Source: Serinicoccus hydrothermalis (GTDB lineage: Bacteria > Actinomycetota > Actinomycetes > Actinomycetales > Dermatophilaceae). From it: a stretch of DNA of 64,000 nt. Of this stretch, positions 1-9,723 are shown piece after piece. A model generated the notes under the pieces. The model saw nothing but the letters and a program-made list of their open reading frames with translations. It did no database searches and was not told where the DNA came from. Positions within the stretch are counted from its first letter, which is position 1. Each line of letters begins with the position of its first letter. Location of the stretch: contig NZ_CP014989.1 of the NCBI RefSeq assembly GCF_001685415.1, positions 2,108,001 through 2,172,000 of the forward strand, given 5' to 3'. The position numbers were made by a program, and so were the translations under genes.

Positions 1-1
1 C

Positions 2-982
2 GTCGTCGGGCGTCACTCGCGGGACGACCGGATCAAGTTCCCGACCAGCTGGGCCACCCTGGAGCGGGGGTATGCCTTCGGCCCCGGCCACGAGGTGCGG
101 ATGCTCGGCGGCGAGCAGACCGTGGCGGCGCTGCGGGCGGGCGCCGGCGACGGGGGCGTCCCGCCGGAGCAGCCCCGGGAGTGGCGGGTGCTGCCGTCCA
201 CCACCGAGGACGTGCGGCCCTTCCTGGCGGACCTGGACTTCTACGTCTACCTGGACAACCCGGACGCGCACGAGGCCTTCGGGCGCACCCTGCTCGAGGC
301 CGCGGCCAGCGGCGTGCTCACCATCGCCGATCCCAAGCACCGGCCCACCTTCGGCGACCTGCTGGACTACGCGGCACCGGGGGAGGCCCAGGCGCTGGTC
401 GCGCGCTACGCCGCGGACCCGGCGGCCTACCGGGCGCGGGTGGAGCGGACGCTGGCGCTGGTGCGCGAGCGCTACGGCCGGGCGGGCTTCGCCGAGCGCA
501 TCCGCCCGCTGCTCCAGGAACCCGACCGGACGTCCGGTATGGCGGAGCCCTCGCCGCTGCGGATCCCGCTGCGCAGCGCCGGCGACGGCACCCGTGCCGA
601 CGCCCTGGTCGTCGAGCACGATGGCCTGCCCGCCGACGTGCTCGGCGGATGGCTGTCCGAGGCCGTGCCCGACCCGCCCGGACCCACCTGGTCGCCGGCC
701 GAGCTGCTCCGCAGTGCACCGGCAGGCGTGCGGGACGTCCGCCTGGAGCAGGGCGGCCTCGTGCTCGAGGCACGACGCGCTCCCCCCACCGCGGACGCCG
801 GGGCAGGCCCCGGTGCCGACGCGGTGGCCGCGCCGGTGTCAGGTGCCGCGCAGCGGGCATACCGGGCCTGGGGCGAGCCGCCGCCGGGCTGGTCCTGGGC
901 CGCCCGACCACGCTGGTCGACCCCCCGCCAGGGCGACGAACCAGACCCCGCACCGAGACCCGTCCCGGAGGAGAGCCCATGA
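2..982 (+). CDS. Glycosyltransferase, C-terminal part (5' end outside window)
   Basis: The reading frame is open from base 2, so the gene starts before the window. The visible part begins with VVGRHSRDD and a few residues later SWATLERGYAFGPGHEVRMLGG-like text, followed by FYVYLDNPDAHEAFGRTLLEAAASG. This is the donor-binding half of a GT-B glycosyltransferase, with the conserved acidic region E-A-FGRTLLEA and a helix typical of sugar-nucleotide binding. The last ~110 residues are Pro/Ala-rich and low in complexity. The stop codon overlaps the start of the next gene (ATGA), so the two are translationally coupled. With the ligase, the O-acetylases and UDP-glucose dehydrogenase nearby, a role in surface polysaccharide or teichuronic-type polymer synthesis is inferred. 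The donor and acceptor cannot be read from the sequence. Confidence 0.75.
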   Translation, partial: VVGRHSRDDRIKFPTSWATLERGYAFGPGHEVRMLGGEQTVAALRAGAGDGGVPPEQPREWRVLPSTTEDVRPFLADLDFYVYLDNPDAHEAFGRTLLEAAASGVLTIADPKHRPTFGDLLDYAAPGEAQALVARYAADPAAYRARVERTLALVRERYGRAGFAERIRPLLQEPDRTSGMAEPSPLRIPLRSAGDGTRADALVVEHDGLPADVLGGWLSEAVPDPPGPTWSPAELLRSAPAGVRDVRLEQGGLVLEARRAPPTADAGAGPGADAVAAPVSGAAQRAYRAWGEPPPGWSWAARPRWSTPRQGDEPDPAPRPVPEESP

Positions 983-2130
983 ACCTGCGCCGTGAGGTCG
1001 TCAGGCGCGTCCCGCCCCTGGCCCGGCGCGACGCCGAGCTGCGCGCCCGCAACGCCCGCATCCGGGAGCTGGAGCGCGACCGGACCCGGCTGGAGCGCGA
1101 CCGGGAGCGGCTGGAGCAGCAGCTCGTGGAGGAGCAGGCCCGGGCCGAGCAGCTCGTGGACCCGGAGGAGCTCCTGGCACGCTCCAGCTTCACCCACCAC
1201 CTCATCACCCTGCGCCGGGTGACCGAGCAGCTGCGCGAGCTGGACCCGGGACGTCATCACCCGCTGCGCCACCTGCCCTTCAAGCTGCGCAACTACCGCC
1301 TCGCCGCCAGCCACGGCATCCCGGTCCCGCGCGTGCTCGGGGTCTGGCCGGACGCCGCGCAGATCGACCTGGACGCGCTGCCCGACGACGTCGTGCTCAA
1401 GTCCGACGGCGGTGCCGGCAGCCACGGGGTGCTGCCCCTGCGCCGGGTCGCCGACGGGAGCTACGAGACGATCGACGGGGTGCGGCAGCTGACCTCGGAG
1501 GAGGTCCGCGGTCACTTCGTCGACCGGGCCGCGCGCGGCCGGATCAGCGGCCCGTTCTTCGCCGAGGAGGTGCTGCGGCAGCCCGGCGGGGGGCCGATCC
1601 CCGACGACGTGAAGATCAACGTCAGCTACGGCGAGGTGCAGCACGTCATGCTGCGCCGGGTGGCCCGGCACGGCCACCTGCGGTCGATGGGCTTCCGCTA
1701 CGTCGACGCCGAGGGGGCCGACCTCGGCGCGGTGATGATCGGGCGGGACTCCGACGAGAGCATCCCTCCCCCCGAGGACCTGGACGAGATGGTGCGCATC
1801 GCCGGCCACCTGTCCCGGGCCGTCGGGCTGCCCTTCGTGCGGGTCGACCTCTACGGCACCGAGCGCGGGGTGGTGCTCGGCGAGCTGACCCGCACGCCGG
1901 GGGGCCGGCAGCCCTTCCGCCCCCACCACGACGAGAAGATGGGCCTGGGGTGGGAGGCCGGCGCGAGCCGGCTGGAGCTGGACCTCATGGCCGGCCGACC
2001 CCCGGGGATCCTTCACGGCGAGCACCCGATGCCCGATCTCTACCCGGAGGGGCACGTCTCGCGCTCGGCGGAGCCGGGGCCGTGGGCCCCGCTGGTCGTG
2101 CCGTGCGAACGGTGGTGCGGCACCCCCTGA
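979..2130 (+). CDS. TupA-like ATP-grasp ligase
   Basis: A 383-residue protein whose ATG overlaps the upstream stop. Residues ~15-60 are a strongly charged coiled coil (repeated RELERDRTRLERDRERLEQ-like text). From ~residue 100 there is an ATP-grasp fold: LPDDVVLKSDGGAGSHGV resembles the nucleotide-binding strand-loop, DDVKINVSYGEVQHVMLR the central strand, and LPFVRVDLYGTERGVVLGELTRTPGG the metal-binding end. This matches the TupA-like family, named after the teichuronopeptide gene of alkaliphilic bacilli, thought to attach amino acids to wall polymers. Here the coiled-coil leader may bind a partner or membrane protein (inference). Neighbouring sugar genes support cell-envelope work. The actual substrate is unknown. 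Confidence 0.7.
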   Translation: MNLRREVVRRVPPLARRDAELRARNARIRELERDRTRLERDRERLEQQLVEEQARAEQLVDPEELLARSSFTHHLITLRRVTEQLRELDPGRHHPLRHLPFKLRNYRLAASHGIPVPRVLGVWPDAAQIDLDALPDDVVLKSDGGAGSHGVLPLRRVADGSYETIDGVRQLTSEEVRGHFVDRAARGRISGPFFAEEVLRQPGGGPIPDDVKINVSYGEVQHVMLRRVARHGHLRSMGFRYVDAEGADLGAVMIGRDSDESIPPPEDLDEMVRIAGHLSRAVGLPFVRVDLYGTERGVVLGELTRTPGGRQPFRPHHDEKMGLGWEAGASRLELDLMAGRPPGILHGEHPMPDLYPEGHVSRSAEPGPWAPLVVPCERWCGTP

Positions 2131-2137
2131 GCCGTCC

Positions 2138-4312
2138 TCAGACGTCGGGGTCCTGCGGGAGGTTCCAGACGACGTCCTGCGGCGGGGTGTCCGTCACGCC
2201 GAGCCTGCCCAGCTCGTGGTGCAGCACCGGGGTGAGCGAGCGGACGTAGGTCGCGGTGAGGTGACTGCCCTGCCGGTTGACCACGACCCCGCCGACGGTC
2301 GGCGCGCACCCGCCCAGCCCCTGCGGGTCGGGGCAGATCCACGGCAGCAGCTCGACGAGCGGGGCGTCCAGGCGCTCGGAGACCTCGGTGAGCAGCCGGG
2401 TGCCGGACGCCGGGTCGGCGGGGCTCCAGCACGGCGTCGCGTCCTCCCGGTGGCGGTCGAGGCACTCGAAGCTGCTCACCCCCTCGGCCTCCCCGCGCGG
2501 TCGTGGCAGCGGGGTGTCGGCCAGCAGCACCACCTCGGCGCCGCGCGCCGTCGCCGGCCCCAGCAGGTCCACCATCGAGTTGGCCAGCTCCGCGGGATAG
2601 CCCTGCCCCAGCGAGGTGAGCACGAGATCCGGGGCGTGCTCCTCCTCGCCGAGGTACTGCGAGAGCACGGTGTTGTAGTCGTGGCACTCCGCCGAGCGGC
2701 CCTGCGCGACGAAGCCGCACGCCGACTTCGTGTAGAAGCGGACCCGCCACCCCTCCCGCGCCCCGATGGCGTGGAGCGCCGAGCTCCACTGCTCCATCTT
2801 CGAGTCGCCGACGACGGCCACGTCGACCGTGCCGTCGGGGTCGCCGAAGGTGCAGGACCCCGCGTCGGGCAGGTCGGTGCCGCTCGTGCTGACCTGGCAG
2901 CCCGCCCGGTAGGCCAGCGAGATGTCCTCGTCGGCGACCGCCGGGTCCGGGACCAGATCCGTCACGCCGCCGGTCACGGCGGCAAGGGCTCTCTCCTCGA
3001 CCGGGACGAGCTCGGGGGTGCCGCGGGTCTGCGGGTTGACCAGCGCCTGGGCGCCGACGCCGGTCCCCGGCGCGGCCGTCGGCGCCGGGGTCTGCGTCCG
3101 CTCTAGCGTGGGCGCGCTGAGGACGAGGGCGCCCGCCAGCCCCGCCGAGGTGGCCATGGCCGCCGCCGCCCCGAGCAGCGCCGCCCGCGGGGACCGGAGG
3201 AGGACGGGGTGGAAGCGCACCGGGTCCTCCACCAGGCGCAGCGTCAGCCAGGACAGCAGCACGGCGAGGGCCGCGACGGCGAGCCGGAGCGCGAGGCCGG
3301 CGTCCGGCACCCGCTCGGCCAGCAGCCGCAGCAGCGGCCAGTGCCAGAGGTAGAGCCCGTAGGACAGCGCACCGACGAAGCGCAGCGGCGCCACCCCGAG
3401 CACGCGGCCGATCCTCGTGCCCTCGGGAGGTATGCCCGCGGCGATGACGGCGGCGGTCGCCAGGGTCGGGAGCGCGGCGGCGCTGCCGGGCCACGGGGTC
3501 GAGGCGTCGACGGTCAGCACGGTGAGGCCGATGCCGAGCAGGCCGGCGGCCGCCAGGGCGGTGCGTGCCGCCGCGGGCACCCGCTGCAGCGGTGGGGTGA
3601 GGAGCACGAGCAGGGCGCCGACGCCGAGCTGCCACACCCGGGTCGTGGTGGCGAAGTAGGCCTCGCCGGGCGAGGAGGCGGTCCGCAGCACCGACCACGT
3701 GGCGCTGGTGAGGACGACCGCGGACAGGACGAGGGTGAGCAGGGGCACCAGCCGCAGCCGGTGTCGCCGCACGAGCCAGAGCACCCCGATGATGAGCAGC
3801 GGCCACAGGACGTAGAACTGCTCCTCCACCGACAGCGACCAGTAGTGCTGCACCAGGGAGGGGTCCTGGTCCTCGGCGAGGTAGTCGACCTCGCGCCACG
3901 CGAGCAGCCAGTTGACGACATACCCGGTCGCCGCGACCACCTCGGTGCCGAGGTCGGCGTGCCGCCCCCGGGGGAGCAGGAGCCACCCGGCCAGCGTGGT
4001 GACGACGAGCACGAGCGAGGCGGCCGGGAGCAGGCGTCGCGCCCGCCGCGCGTAGAACCGCGGCAGCGACACCCGGCCCTCGCGCTGCGCCTCGCGGACC
4101 AGCTGGCCGGTGATGAGGTAGCCCGAGATGACGAAGAAGACGTCCACGCCGGCGAACCCGCCACCGGCACCGGGGATCCCCACGTGGTAGGCGAGCACCA
4201 TGAGCACCGCGACCGCGCGCAGGCCCTCGATGTCCCCGCGCAGCGCGGACCGGTCGTGGCCGTGCGCCGGGCTCCCCGCCACGGGTGGCGCCGGAGCGGT
4301 CCCCGCCGTCAC
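2138..4312 (-). CDS. Acyltransferase-3 / SGNH-domain O-acetylase (copy 1)
   Basis: A 724-residue OafA/YrhL-type membrane protein. The N-terminal half (~residues 25-380) is an acyltransferase-3 domain with about ten hydrophobic helices, opening with DIEGLRAVAVLMVLAYH and FAGVDVFFVISGYLITG, including the conserved His and FFxxSG. The C-terminal half is a periplasmic SGNH hydrolase-like domain with the nucleophile block VAVVGDSK and the last block RQGSHLT carrying the His. The family moves acetyl groups from the cytoplasm to surface glycans. The GTG start is chosen because it overlaps the stop of the upstream paralogue (GTGA, 4 bases), so both copies form one operon. It converges with the ligase gene, with seven bases between stops. 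Confidence 0.85.
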   Translation of the reverse strand: MTAGTAPAPPVAGSPAHGHDRSALRGDIEGLRAVAVLMVLAYHVGIPGAGGGFAGVDVFFVISGYLITGQLVREAQREGRVSLPRFYARRARRLLPAASLVLVVTTLAGWLLLPRGRHADLGTEVVAATGYVVNWLLAWREVDYLAEDQDPSLVQHYWSLSVEEQFYVLWPLLIIGVLWLVRRHRLRLVPLLTLVLSAVVLTSATWSVLRTASSPGEAYFATTTRVWQLGVGALLVLLTPPLQRVPAAARTALAAAGLLGIGLTVLTVDASTPWPGSAAALPTLATAAVIAAGIPPEGTRIGRVLGVAPLRFVGALSYGLYLWHWPLLRLLAERVPDAGLALRLAVAALAVLLSWLTLRLVEDPVRFHPVLLRSPRAALLGAAAAMATSAGLAGALVLSAPTLERTQTPAPTAAPGTGVGAQALVNPQTRGTPELVPVEERALAAVTGGVTDLVPDPAVADEDISLAYRAGCQVSTSGTDLPDAGSCTFGDPDGTVDVAVVGDSKMEQWSSALHAIGAREGWRVRFYTKSACGFVAQGRSAECHDYNTVLSQYLGEEEHAPDLVLTSLGQGYPAELANSMVDLLGPATARGAEVVLLADTPLPRPRGEAEGVSSFECLDRHREDATPCWSPADPASGTRLLTEVSERLDAPLVELLPWICPDPQGLGGCAPTVGGVVVNRQGSHLTATYVRSLTPVLHHELGRLGVTDTPPQDVVWNLPQDPDV

Positions 4313-6387
4313 CGGTCGCCCTCCGGACGCGCGGGCACGTCGCCGATCGCGATGTCCCGGACGGATGCCTCGGTGAACCCGAGCTCGCTCAGCCCGCGGT
4401 AGAGGAACGGGGTGAGCGAGCGGGCGTAGGTGTCGGTGAGATGGCTGCCCTGGCGGTAGACCAGCTGACCGCCGAGGGCGACGGGGCAGGTGTCCTCCTC
4501 CGGGCAGATCCACGGGTTGAGGTCGATGACCGGTGCGCCGGTCTCCTCGTGGACGAGCTCGAGGAAGGGGCGTCCGTCGACGCTCTGGGGCGGCTGCTCG
4601 CACGTCAGGAGGTCGCTCGGGTGCTCCGCTGCGCACTCGTAGGCCGCGTGGCCGGGGTGGGGGTTGTCGTCGACGACGACGACGTCGATCCCGGCGTCGG
4701 TCAGCGTGCGCGCCCCCTCGACCATGCCCTCCTGCTCCGGCTCCTCGAAGCCGCCCGAGCCGATGATCACCAGGTGCGGGGGGTCGTCGAGCAGCTGCTC
4801 GACGGTCGCGCGGCCGAAGGCGTTGCAGTCCTCGGCCGCCGCCCCGGAGACGGTGGGCGAGCAGGCGCTCTTGAGGTAGTAGTCGAGCCGCCACGACTCG
4901 CGGCGGGCGATCTCGTCGAGCGCGGAGGCATACTGCCCGAGCTTGGAGTCGCCCCACAGGGCCACCACCGTGTCCGCGTCGCGCTCGCCGTAGACGCATC
5001 CGGGGTCCGGCACGTCGACGCCGTCCCGGACCTGGCAGCCGTCCTCGTAGTAGGACGGCACGTCCTCGCGGGCGAGCGAGGGGTCGGGCTGCAACGGGCC
5101 CTCGGTGTCGTAGGCGGAGCGCGGGTCCTCGACCAGCTCCCACCGCCAGTCCCACGGGTCCGCGACCAGGGCCGCGGGGCCGGCCGTGGTGGTCTCGCCC
5201 AGGGTGGGCCGGGTGGCCCAGGCGAGGCCGGCGGCCCCGGCCACCACCGCCATGGCGGTCCCCGCCGCGAGCAGGGAGCGGCCGGGCCGGGCGGACAGGC
5301 CGGTGCTGAACCGGACGGGGTCCTCGACGAGCACCCGCAGGAGGGCGGCGATGGCGACCGTGCCGAGGCCGACGAGGGCCAGGCCCAGCGGGCCGAGCGC
5401 CCCCCGCTGCTCCTCGAGGAGCACGAGCAGCGGCCAGTGGACGAGGTAGATGCTGTAGGACAAGCCGCCGACGACCACCATCGGTGCCAGCCCCAGCGCC
5501 CGCGACACGACGGTGGGGTGGCCGGTCGAGCCGGCGGCGATGACCAGCACGCTGCCGAGGACGGGGAGCAGGGCGGCCGAGCCGGGCCACGGCGTCGAGG
5601 TGTCCACCGCGACGACGGTCACCACCACCAGCCCGATCCCCACCAGCGCCGTCACGTGGGCGGCGGCCGCCGGCCAGCCCCGCAGGGCCGGGACGGCGAA
5701 GGCGAGCAGCGCGCCGGCGCCGAGCTCCCAGAGCCGCGTCGGGGTGACGAAGTATGCCGTCGCCGGGCTCTGCGCCGTCGCCACCACGGACCACACGAAG
5801 GAGGCCGCGGTGAGCGTGGCCAGCAGGGCGAGCAGGGCGGTGCGCGGGGCATACCGCGACCGGGCCGCCAGGACCAGCCCCAGCAGGACGAGCAACGGCC
5901 ACAGCAGGTAGAACTGCTCCTCCACCGCGAGCGACCAGTAGTGCTGCAGCGGGGAGACGCCGGAGCCCTCGGCGAGGTAGTCCACCGAGCGGGCGGCCAG
6001 CACCCAGTTGACGACGTAGAAGGTGGAGCCGAGCACGTCCGCGACGAGGTCCGGGCGCGTGGTGGGCGAGAGCACCAGCCAGGAGGCCGCGAAGGTCGCG
6101 GCGACGACCACGAGGGCGGCCGGGAGCAGCCGCCGGGCGCGGCGCGCGTAGAAGTCGCGCTGGGAGACCCGGCCGGTGCGCTCCACCTCGCGCAGCAGCA
6201 GGCCGGTGATGAGGAAGCCGGAGATGACGAAGAAGACGTCCACGCCCGCAAAGCCGCCGCTCACGCCGGGGACCCGCAGGTGGTAGAGCAGGACGGCGAG
6301 GACGGCGACCGCCCGGAGGCCCTCGATGTCACGCCGGCGGTCCCGAGCCGACGCGGACCGGGGAGGCGGTGTCGGCATACCGCTCAT
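4309..6387 (-). CDS. Acyltransferase-3 / SGNH-domain O-acetylase (copy 2)
   Basis: A 692-residue paralogue of the downstream gene with the same architecture: an acyltransferase-3 membrane domain beginning RRDIEGLRAVAVLAVLLYH, then an SGNH domain with VVALWGDSK and RQGSHLTDTYARSL. It starts with ATG at 6387; a second in-frame ATG lies three codons on. The two copies are clearly related but well diverged, which suggests an old duplication with different glycan positions or acyl groups as targets (inference). It is probably co-transcribed with copy 1. The UDP-glucose dehydrogenase gene ends 31 bases upstream on the same strand and may belong to the same transcript. Confidence 0.85.
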   Translation of the reverse strand: MSGMPTPPPRSASARDRRRDIEGLRAVAVLAVLLYHLRVPGVSGGFAGVDVFFVISGFLITGLLLREVERTGRVSQRDFYARRARRLLPAALVVVAATFAASWLVLSPTTRPDLVADVLGSTFYVVNWVLAARSVDYLAEGSGVSPLQHYWSLAVEEQFYLLWPLLVLLGLVLAARSRYAPRTALLALLATLTAASFVWSVVATAQSPATAYFVTPTRLWELGAGALLAFAVPALRGWPAAAAHVTALVGIGLVVVTVVAVDTSTPWPGSAALLPVLGSVLVIAAGSTGHPTVVSRALGLAPMVVVGGLSYSIYLVHWPLLVLLEEQRGALGPLGLALVGLGTVAIAALLRVLVEDPVRFSTGLSARPGRSLLAAGTAMAVVAGAAGLAWATRPTLGETTTAGPAALVADPWDWRWELVEDPRSAYDTEGPLQPDPSLAREDVPSYYEDGCQVRDGVDVPDPGCVYGERDADTVVALWGDSKLGQYASALDEIARRESWRLDYYLKSACSPTVSGAAAEDCNAFGRATVEQLLDDPPHLVIIGSGGFEEPEQEGMVEGARTLTDAGIDVVVVDDNPHPGHAAYECAAEHPSDLLTCEQPPQSVDGRPFLELVHEETGAPVIDLNPWICPEEDTCPVALGGQLVYRQGSHLTDTYARSLTPFLYRGLSELGFTEASVRDIAIGDVPARPEGDR

Positions 6388-6418
6388 GGTGCCAAACCGG
6401 TCGCGGGGGACCGGCGGG

Positions 6419-7585
6419 TCAGTCGCGACCGTAGAGGTCGCGGGTGTAGAGCTTGTCCCCGAACTCGTCGCTGTGCTCGTCCAGCCGGTTGGCGATGATG
6501 ATGTCGGCGGTGTCGGTGAAGGCCGGGAGGTCGCGCAGCACGCGGCAGCCCTGGAAGGTCTCGCCCTCGAAGCTGGGCTCGTAGATGACGATCTCGACGC
6601 CGCGGGCCTGCAGCCGCGACATGACGCCCTGGACGCTGGAGGCGCGGAAGTTGTCCGAGCCGGCCTTCATGATGAGCCGGTAGATGCCCACCCGGTGGGG
6701 GTGCCGGTCCAGGATGTCGGCGGCGATGAAGTCCATCCGGGTCGTGTTGGCGTCCACGACCGCGGTGATGAGGGTCTGCGGCACGGTGCCGTAGTTGGCC
6801 AGCAGCTGCCGGGTGTCCTTGGGCAGGCAGTAGCCGCCGTAGCCGAAGCTGGGGTTGTTGTAGTGCGACCCGATGCGCGGGTCGAGGCCGACTCCCTCGA
6901 TGATCTGGCGGGTGTCGAGCTGGCGGGTGACGGCATACGTGTCGAGCTCGTTGAAGTAGGCGACCCGCATCGCGAGGTAGGTGTTGGCGAAGAGCTTGAT
7001 CGCCTCGGCCTCGGTCGAGCCGGTGAGCAGCACCGGCACGTCGTCGTGCAGGGAGCCCTCGAGGAGCAGGTCGGCGAACTCCTGGCCGCGCGCGGTCGTG
7101 TCGCCGACGATGATCCGGGAGGGGTGCAGGTTGTCGTGCAGCGCGCGGCCCTCGCGCAGGAACTCCGGGCTGAAGAGGATGGTCGCCCCGGGGTGCTGCT
7201 CGCGCAGCCCCTCGGTGTAGCCGACCGGGATCGTGGACTTGATGACGATCGCGGCGTCGGGGTTGATCCGGCGCACGTCCGCGACGACCGCCTCGACGCT
7301 GCGCGTGTCGAAGAAGTTGGTGACGGTGTCGTAGTCCGTCGGCGTGGCCACGACCACCCACTGCGCGCCGGCGTAGGCCTCCTCGGGGTCGGTCGTCGCC
7401 CGCAGGTCGAGCTCGCGCGTGGCCAGGTAGTCGCTGATCTCGGGGTCGTGGATCGGGCTGCGGCGCGCGTTGATCTGCTCCACCTTGGCGGCGTCGATGT
7501 CCAGGGCGTAGACCTCGTGGTGCTGGGCCAGGACGACGGCCAGCGAGAGGCCCACGTAGCCGGTGCCGGCGATCGCGATCTTCAT
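6419..7585 (-). CDS. ugd: UDP-glucose 6-dehydrogenase / nucleotide-sugar dehydrogenase
   Basis: A 388-residue member of the UDP-glucose/GDP-mannose dehydrogenase family, which oxidises a UDP-hexose to the uronic acid with two NAD+. The N-terminus [14 protein letters not shown] is the Rossmann nucleotide-binding loop, D29 fixes the NAD ribose, residues ~190-215 ([20 protein letters not shown]) are the dimer helix with catalytic K197, and [10 protein letters not shown] holds the catalytic C253. The ATG at 7585 is preceded by AGAGGGAG at good spacing; an in-frame extension further upstream has no family resemblance. The uronic acid product fits the neighbouring glycan genes. The length matches the short bacterial Ugd subfamily. 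Confidence 0.88.
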   Translation of the reverse strand: MKIAIAGTGYVGLSLAVVLAQHHEVYALDIDAAKVEQINARRSPIHDPEISDYLATRELDLRATTDPEEAYAGAQWVVVATPTDYDTVTNFFDTRSVEAVVADVRRINPDAAIVIKSTIPVGYTEGLREQHPGATILFSPEFLREGRALHDNLHPSRIIVGDTTARGQEFADLLLEGSLHDDVPVLLTGSTEAEAIKLFANTYLAMRVAYFNELDTYAVTRQLDTRQIIEGVGLDPRIGSHYNNPSFGYGGYCLPKDTRQLLANYGTVPQTLITAVVDANTTRMDFIAADILDRHPHRVGIYRLIMKAGSDNFRASSVQGVMSRLQARGVEIVIYEPSFEGETFQGCRVLRDLPAFTDTADIIIANRLDEHSDEFGDKLYTRDLYGRD

Positions 7586-7883
7586 GCTTCTCCCTCTGCT
7601 CGGTTCGGGGACAGTATGTCGTGGCGCGCGTGAGAGACCGATGAGGACGGCGCGGAGGGTGCGGGTGCGGGAGGCGCCGCGGATTAGGTGCGGTGCGGCG
7701 GCGCCCGGTATCGTGGTCGGGTTCACCGCGGTCCGCGACGCTCGGGCGAGCCCAGCGGCTGTGGACAACTCCTGCGCGGCGCATCGTCCCGATGGCATGC
7801 TGGCAGGGCAGCGGTGAGACGTATGACCCTCCTGTCACGGAGAGACCGTGACCGCTACAGACCGAAGGAGGTGGGTCTTCAGC
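7586..7883. promoter_or_regulatory. Divergent control region ugd / rpsF with one DnaA-box-like site
   Basis: About 300 bases between the divergent ugd and rpsF genes. No gene is seen. TGTGGACAA at 7760-7768 is a perfect reverse copy of the actinobacterial DnaA box TTGTCCACA. AAGGAGGT at 7865-7872 is the strong ribosome-binding site that fixes the rpsF start. No convincing -35/-10 pair could be chosen by eye. Confidence 0.5.
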
Positions 7884-8171
7884 ATGCGTCAGTACGAACT
7901 CATGATCATCCTCGACCCCGAGACCGACGAGCGCAATCTCCAGCCCACGCTGGAGAAGATGCTCGGCGTCGTCACCAAGGACGGTGGCTCGATCGAGGAG
8001 ATCGACGTCATGGGCCGTCGCCGGCTGGCCTACGAGATCAAGAAGCAGGCCGAGGGCATCTACGCGGTGGTCAACCTCACCGCCGAGCCCGCCACCGCCC
8101 AGGAGCTGGACCGCCAGCTGGGCCTCAACGAGTCCGTCCTGCGGACCAAGCTGCTGCGCCGCGACGCCTGA
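7884..8171 (+). CDS. rpsF: 30S ribosomal protein bS6
   Basis: A 95-residue protein opening [18 protein letters not shown], the bS6 signature, followed by the [25 protein letters not shown] core that contacts 16S rRNA and pairs with bS18. The ATG at 7884 lies 11 bases after a perfect AAGGAGGT; a start 12 codons earlier lacks a binding site. It leads the operon rpsF-ssb-rpsR-rplI, the usual actinobacterial order. Confidence 0.97.
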   Translation: MRQYELMIILDPETDERNLQPTLEKMLGVVTKDGGSIEEIDVMGRRRLAYEIKKQAEGIYAVVNLTAEPATAQELDRQLGLNESVLRTKLLRRDA

Positions 8172-8232
8172 GTCGCGACCGGCATACCCGCAAGCAACCA
8201 CCTGACCGAAGGCAACGCGAGGAGCACCTGAC

Positions 8233-8850
8233 ATGGCCGGAGAGACTCCGATCACCGTCGTCGGCAACCTGACCGCCGACCCCGAGCTGCGCTTCACCCC
8301 CAGCGGTGCGGCCGTCGCCAACTTCACCGTGGCGTCCACCCCGCGGCAGTTCGACCGGCAGACCAACGACTGGAAGGACGGCGAGACGCTCTTCATGCGC
8401 TGCTCGGTGTGGCGCGAGGCCGCCGAGCACGTCTCGGAGTCGCTGCACCGCGGCGACCGCGTCCTCGCCACCGGCCGGCTGGTCTCCCGCTCCTGGCAGA
8501 CGCCGGAGGGCGAGAACCGCACCGTCATGGAGATGCAGGTCGACGAGGTCGGCCCGTCCATGCGGTATGCCACCGCCCAGGTCACCAAGGCCCAGCGCGG
8601 CCAGGGTGGCTCCGGCGGCGGCTGGCAGGGCGGTGGCCAGCAGGGCGGCCAGGGCGGTCAGCAGGGTGGCCAGGGTGGCTACTCCGGCGGCAACGCCGGT
8701 GGCCAGCAGGGTGGCTCCGGCAACCAGCAGGCCCCGGCCAACGACCCGTGGGCGACCGGCGGTGCCAGCAGCACCGGCGGCGGCTCCGGCAACTCCGGTG
8801 GGGGCTCGGGCTGGGGCGGCGCGCCGTCCTACGACGAGCCGCCGTTCTGA
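8233..8850 (+). CDS. ssb: Single-stranded DNA-binding protein
   Basis: A 205-residue SSB. Residues 1-~115 form the OB fold ([19 protein letters not shown], then [20 protein letters not shown]). Residues ~118-195 are a long Gly/Gln-rich linker of GGQQGG and GGSG repeats, typical of actinobacterial SSBs. The C-terminal tip is YDEPPF, the acidic-Pro-Phe tail that recruits replication and repair partners. A GAGGAG binding site precedes the ATG. Its place between rpsF and rpsR is conserved. Confidence 0.97.
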   Translation: MAGETPITVVGNLTADPELRFTPSGAAVANFTVASTPRQFDRQTNDWKDGETLFMRCSVWREAAEHVSESLHRGDRVLATGRLVSRSWQTPEGENRTVMEMQVDEVGPSMRYATAQVTKAQRGQGGSGGGWQGGGQQGGQGGQQGGQGGYSGGNAGGQQGGSGNQQAPANDPWATGGASSTGGGSGNSGGGSGWGGAPSYDEPPF

Positions 8851-8937
8851 TCGGCTCACCCACCACCAGCACACAGAAGTTCACTTCCACCATCCCGAGC
8901 AGCTGCTCGGGCTCTCACGAAAGGGGAGAGCACCACG

Positions 8938-9174
8938 ATGGCCAAGCCCGTCATGCGTAAGCCGAAGAAGAAGGCGAACCCGCTGAAGTCCGCCAAGATC
9001 GAGGCGATCGACTACAAGGACACCGCGCTGCTGCGCAAGTTCATCTCCGACCGCGGCAAGATCCGCGCCCGTCGGGTGACCGGCGTCTCCGTGCAGGAGC
9101 AGCGCCGGATCGCCGGTGCCGTCAAGAACGCCCGCGAGATGGCGCTGCTGCCCTACAGCAGCTCCGCCCGCTGA
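8938..9174 (+). CDS. rpsR: 30S ribosomal protein bS18
   Basis: A 78-residue basic protein with the bS18 signature: [54 protein letters not shown]. It pairs with bS6, encoded two genes upstream. An AAAGGGGAGAG binding site precedes the ATG. No Cys zinc motif is visible, so this is the zinc-independent type. Confidence 0.97.
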   Translation: MAKPVMRKPKKKANPLKSAKIEAIDYKDTALLRKFISDRGKIRARRVTGVSVQEQRRIAGAVKNAREMALLPYSSSAR

Positions 9175-9200
9175 GCCGGCGAGAGACGAGGAGCGCATCC

Positions 9201-9650
9201 ATGAAAATCATCCTGACCCAGCCCGTCACCGGCCTCGGTGAGGCCGGCGACGTCGTCGACGTCAAGGACGGCTACGCCCGCAACTACCTGCTGCCCCGCA
9301 AGGTGGCGACCGCCTGGACCAAGGGCGGCCAGAAGCAGGTCGACTCGATCAAGGCGGCCCGCGACAAGCGCGCCGTGCGCAGCGCCGAGGACGCCGCCGC
9401 CGCCAAGGCGCGGCTCGAGGGCGCCGAGATCACCGTCGCGGCCCGCGCCGGCTCCGGCGGCCGCCTCTTCGGCGCCGTCACCCCGGCCGAGATCGCCGAG
9501 GCGATCGCCGCCAGCGGTGGCCCGTCGGTCGACAAGCGCCGGATCGAGGTCCGTACCCCGATCCGCAACGTCGGTGACCACGCCGTCCACGTGCGCCTGC
9601 ACGAGGACCTCGCCGCCGACGTCACCGTCAGCGTCGTCGCCTCCGCCTGA
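9201..9650 (+). CDS. rplI: 50S ribosomal protein bL9
   Basis: A 149-residue protein beginning MKIILTQPVTGLGEAGDVVDVKDGYARNYLLPRKVA, the N-terminal rRNA-binding domain of bL9, then a long connecting helix and a C-terminal domain with GGRLFGAVTPAEIAEAI. It is the last gene of the rpsF operon, followed by a stem-loop terminator. Confidence 0.97.
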   Translation: MKIILTQPVTGLGEAGDVVDVKDGYARNYLLPRKVATAWTKGGQKQVDSIKAARDKRAVRSAEDAAAAKARLEGAEITVAARAGSGGRLFGAVTPAEIAEAIAASGGPSVDKRRIEVRTPIRNVGDHAVHVRLHEDLAADVTVSVVASA

Positions 9651-9666
9651 GCGACACCGCACCGAC

Positions 9667-9700
9667 CGGCCCCGGTTCCTTCCAGGAGGAGCCGGGGCCG
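9667..9700 (+). terminator. Stem-loop terminator after rplI
   Basis: CGGCCCCGG (9667-9675) pairs perfectly with CCGGGGCCG (9692-9700), and the stem extends inwards through TTCCT/AGGAG. There is no T-tract, which is common in high-GC actinobacteria. It lies 17 bases after the rplI stop, between convergent genes, and may serve both. Confidence 0.65.
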
Positions 9701-9723
9701 TCGGCATACCCCGGAGATCCCCG

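Noticed and set aside
2040-6498. Very long open frames antisense to the two acyltransferases
   Set aside because: They are a by-product of high GC. Their translations are repetitive Arg/Ala/Pro/Gly text, while the minus-strand frames show clear domains.
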